9,077 nt of DNA from Methanoregulaceae archaeon. Lineage in GTDB: Archaea > Halobacteriota > Methanomicrobia > Methanomicrobiales > Methanospirillaceae. Every line of letters starts with the position of its first letter. Position 1 is the first letter of the stretch. The translations under genes and the position numbers were made by a program. The notes under the pieces are model-generated. The model was not told where the DNA came from and searched no databases. It worked only from the letters and a program-made list of their open reading frames with translations. Positions 7,889 to 9,077 of this stretch are shown one piece after another. The DNA lies in NCBI GenBank assembly GCA_025453715.1, contig JALOPT010000054.1, positions 1 to 9,077 of the forward strand. The letters are read 5' to 3'.

Positions 7889-8015
7889 AGGTTTTTGGAG
7901 AAACCCTAACATTAGGGTAACCAGGATTTCTCCGATCAAGGTTTGGGGGTTTGCGGAGGAGGAGATAATCACCGGCTGCATTGTTGCAGGTAACAGCCCG
8001 CCTCTGCAATCAAAC
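7889..8015. other. Foldable segment with several inverted repeats; possible small RNA or regulatory element
   Basis: Several complementary pairs are packed here. GGAGAAA (7897-7903) pairs with TTTCTCC (7927-7933) and encloses CCCTAA/TTAGGG (7904-7909/7912-7917). GTTTG (7949-7953) pairs with CAAAC (8011-8015), continuing with CGGAGG/CCTCTG (7954-7959/8001-8006, one G-U) and an inner GGCTG/CAGCC (7974-7978/7994-7998) or CTGCA/TGCAG (7976-7980/7985-7989). A TATA-like GTATATCC (7864-7871) precedes it on the + strand. It matches no RNA family I recognise, and the strand is undecided. Confidence 0.35.
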
Positions 8016-8029
8016 ATCAGATTATCCAC

Positions 8030-8037
8030 CTTATATA
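8030..8037 (+). promoter_or_regulatory. Archaeal TATA box (CTTATATA), distal promoter
   Basis: CTTATATA matches the archaeal box A consensus and would start + strand transcription near 8060. It could drive a leader of about 140 nt before the ketoacyl-synthase gene, or a separate short transcript. The same sequence read on the minus strand (TATATAAG) is also TATA-like, so direction is not certain. Confidence 0.45.
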
Positions 8038-8159
8038 CTGGAGCCGTGTGCGGTGTGAAAGTAACAACAATTCCTAATGAAGGTAATTTTTTACTGGCAC
8101 TGGATCATACATACCATGATTCAACCTGGATTTCCTGCATTTAGAAGAGAAGAGGAAGA

Positions 8160-8188
8160 TTTATAGTTGATTCAGGGTTTTTATAGTT
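8160..8188 (+). promoter_or_regulatory. Proximal promoter with a 9-bp direct repeat
   Basis: TTTATAGTT occurs at 8160-8168 and again at 8180-8188, exactly 20 bp apart (two helical turns). The first copy is well placed as TATA box, giving a start near 8190 and a leader of about 10 nt that still includes AGGT (8189-8192) eight bases before the ATG. The second copy lies too close to the ATG to be its TATA box and could be a regulator site covering the transcription start. Confidence 0.45.
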
Positions 8189-8200
8189 AGGTAAAACAGC

Positions 8201-9077
8201 ATGGCATATCCGGAAAGCAATTCAACGGTCGGAATAACTTCAGCCGGTTATTATATCCCGGAACGGGTTATTACAAGCGCTGAAATTGCCGCTATTTCCG
8301 GAGTTCCCCTATCAGTTCTTACTGAAAAATTCGGGATCCATCAAAAACATGTCGCCGGGCCGGATGAACACCCGGTATCAATGGCCGAAAAAGCAGCATT
8401 ATCTGCGATTAAAAAAGGGCGGGTTAACCCTGCAGACATTAATGTTATTGTGTATTGTGGTGCAGGATGTTACGATTATCCGTTCTGGTCCCCGTCATCC
8501 CGGCTGCAGCATGTCCTCAAGGCACCCAATGCCTTCACCATTGACATGAAAGGGGCATGTAATGGCGGGATTCTTGCCATCACCATCTGCAATAACCTCT
8601 TAAAGGCAGACCCTTCAAAAAAAAGAGCCCTCATCGTCTGCAGTGATAAGCTGAGCCCGGTGATGAATTATATCAATAAAGATACACTCCCGTTTTTCGC
8701 AATAGGGGATGGCGCTGCAGCTGCGGTGCTGACACGGGGGGAGCCCGCAAATGAACTCCTCGCCTACGAGGGGATCACGGACGGTACGTGCGGGGATTAT
8801 GTAAAAGTACCCTGTGTCGGCACCAGGGCAGCAGATCATTGTCGCAATCACGAACAAACCTCGCGCATCTCCGTCGATCCGGCAAAAGCTCTCGCTGATG
8901 TCAGCCCGGATATTTTTCTGGGCAACTTTATCAGGGTTATCAGGAATGCCGTCCTTAAAAGTGGTTTACAGACTACGGAAATCTCATGGTTGCTGACAAA
9001 CCAGATTAAAAAGACCCGGGTACAGGATATCCTGGCAGAACTGGGTCTTGATGAAAAAAAGACCCGCTCAACCATGA
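8201..9077 (+). CDS. 3-oxoacyl-ACP synthase III (KAS III)-like thiolase-fold enzyme, 3' end outside window
   Basis: An uninterrupted frame of 292 codons from ATG 8201 to the right edge. The thiolase-fold landmarks are in KAS III order: GITSAGYYIPERVITSAEIA at 11-30; KFGIHQKHVAGPDEH (43-57), the region typical of FabH-like proteins; the nucleophile Cys120 in DMKGACNGGILAI; and FAIGDGAAAAVL (166-177), matching the FabH GDGAGA element. At the site of the FabH catalytic His (PHQAN) it reads TNQIK, so Asn267 replaces His; the second catalytic residue (Asn274 in E. coli FabH) would lie past the edge. Members condense or transfer acyl groups from CoA or ACP. The Cys region is unlike archaeal HMG-CoA synthase. 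Its product is unknown: archaea do not use standard fatty-acid synthesis, and it may derive from bacteria by transfer. The start is supported by AGGT eight bases upstream. Confidence 0.85.
   Translation, partial: MAYPESNSTVGITSAGYYIPERVITSAEIAAISGVPLSVLTEKFGIHQKHVAGPDEHPVSMAEKAALSAIKKGRVNPADINVIVYCGAGCYDYPFWSPSSRLQHVLKAPNAFTIDMKGACNGGILAITICNNLLKADPSKKRALIVCSDKLSPVMNYINKDTLPFFAIGDGAAAAVLTRGEPANELLAYEGITDGTCGDYVKVPCVGTRAADHCRNHEQTSRISVDPAKALADVSPDIFLGNFIRVIRNAVLKSGLQTTEISWLLTNQIKKTRVQDILAELGLDEKKTRSTM

Larger units (their letters stand above)
7695..8200. other. Intergenic region between divergent thioredoxin and ketoacyl-synthase genes
   Basis: About 500 bp with no recognisable protein or tRNA gene. 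From left to right it holds the promoter of the minus-strand thioredoxin operon, T-rich stretches (7776-7800), a run of seven A (7856-7862), a GC-rich foldable segment (7889-8015), a good TATA box (8030-8037), a tiny possible ORF (8055-8144) and the proximal promoter of the ketoacyl-synthase gene with its 9-bp direct repeat. This is unusually long for a window in which the other gaps are 66-110 bp or genes overlap, so part of it may be transcribed as RNA. Confidence 0.6.

Noticed and set aside
7877..8105. Minus-strand stretch open for about 75 codons in the intergenic gap
   Set aside because: It has no good start codon near its 5' end, no ribosome site and no family resemblance, and its length is within chance for this composition.
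7144..8138. Similar strings CCAGGATTTC at 7144, 7921 and (CCTGGATTTC) 8126
   Set aside because: The first is coding sequence at the thioredoxin end and the copies differ in their flanks; spacing is irregular, so chance similarity is likely.

Overview
The window looks like a piece of a methanogenic euryarchaeon, most plausibly of the Methanomicrobiales type. The strongest clue is sepS (O-phosphoseryl-tRNA ligase for tRNA-Cys), which is essentially a methanogen-pathway gene. Archaeal release factor aRF1, Taw1 (archaeal wyosine synthesis), archaeal TATA boxes and tightly overlapping genes agree. The species cannot be named from sequence alone.

Region 1 (1-4626, + strand) is a translation operon: the C-terminal end of aRF1, argS, taw1 and sepS. 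The genes overlap by 1, about 20 and 4 bases (TAATG, nested start, ATGA), so they are probably co-transcribed and translationally coupled. They cover termination, Arg-tRNA charging, tRNA-Phe wyosine modification and the first step of indirect Cys-tRNA formation. A T tract and a small hairpin follow sepS.

Region 2 (4737-6373, - strand) is a two-gene ion-transport operon. A KhtT-like regulator with a C-terminal RCK/TrkA-C domain is joined by TAATG to a CPA2 cation/proton antiporter of the KhtU/KefB type. An AT-rich promoter lies at about 6397-6415. This operon converges on sepS.

Region 3 (6440-7694, - strand) is a thiol-redox pair: a membrane-anchored TlpA/ResA-like thioredoxin followed by a CcdA-family membrane protein. 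The thioredoxin reading frame is broken at a run of eight T directly before its WCSIC active site. A -1 shift restores a full-length protein, and a possible stem-loop lies five bases after the run. This may be programmed frameshifting, transcriptional slippage, a real mutation or a sequencing error.

Region 4 (7695-8200) is about 500 bp without a clear gene. It holds a GC-rich, foldable segment (7889-8015) that could be a small RNA or regulatory structure, a good TATA box (8030-8037), a very short possible ORF, and a 9-bp direct repeat of TATA type just before the next gene.

Region 5 (8201-9077, + strand) is a ketoacyl-ACP synthase III-like gene running off the right edge. The catalytic Cys is present, but Asn stands where FabH has its catalytic His.
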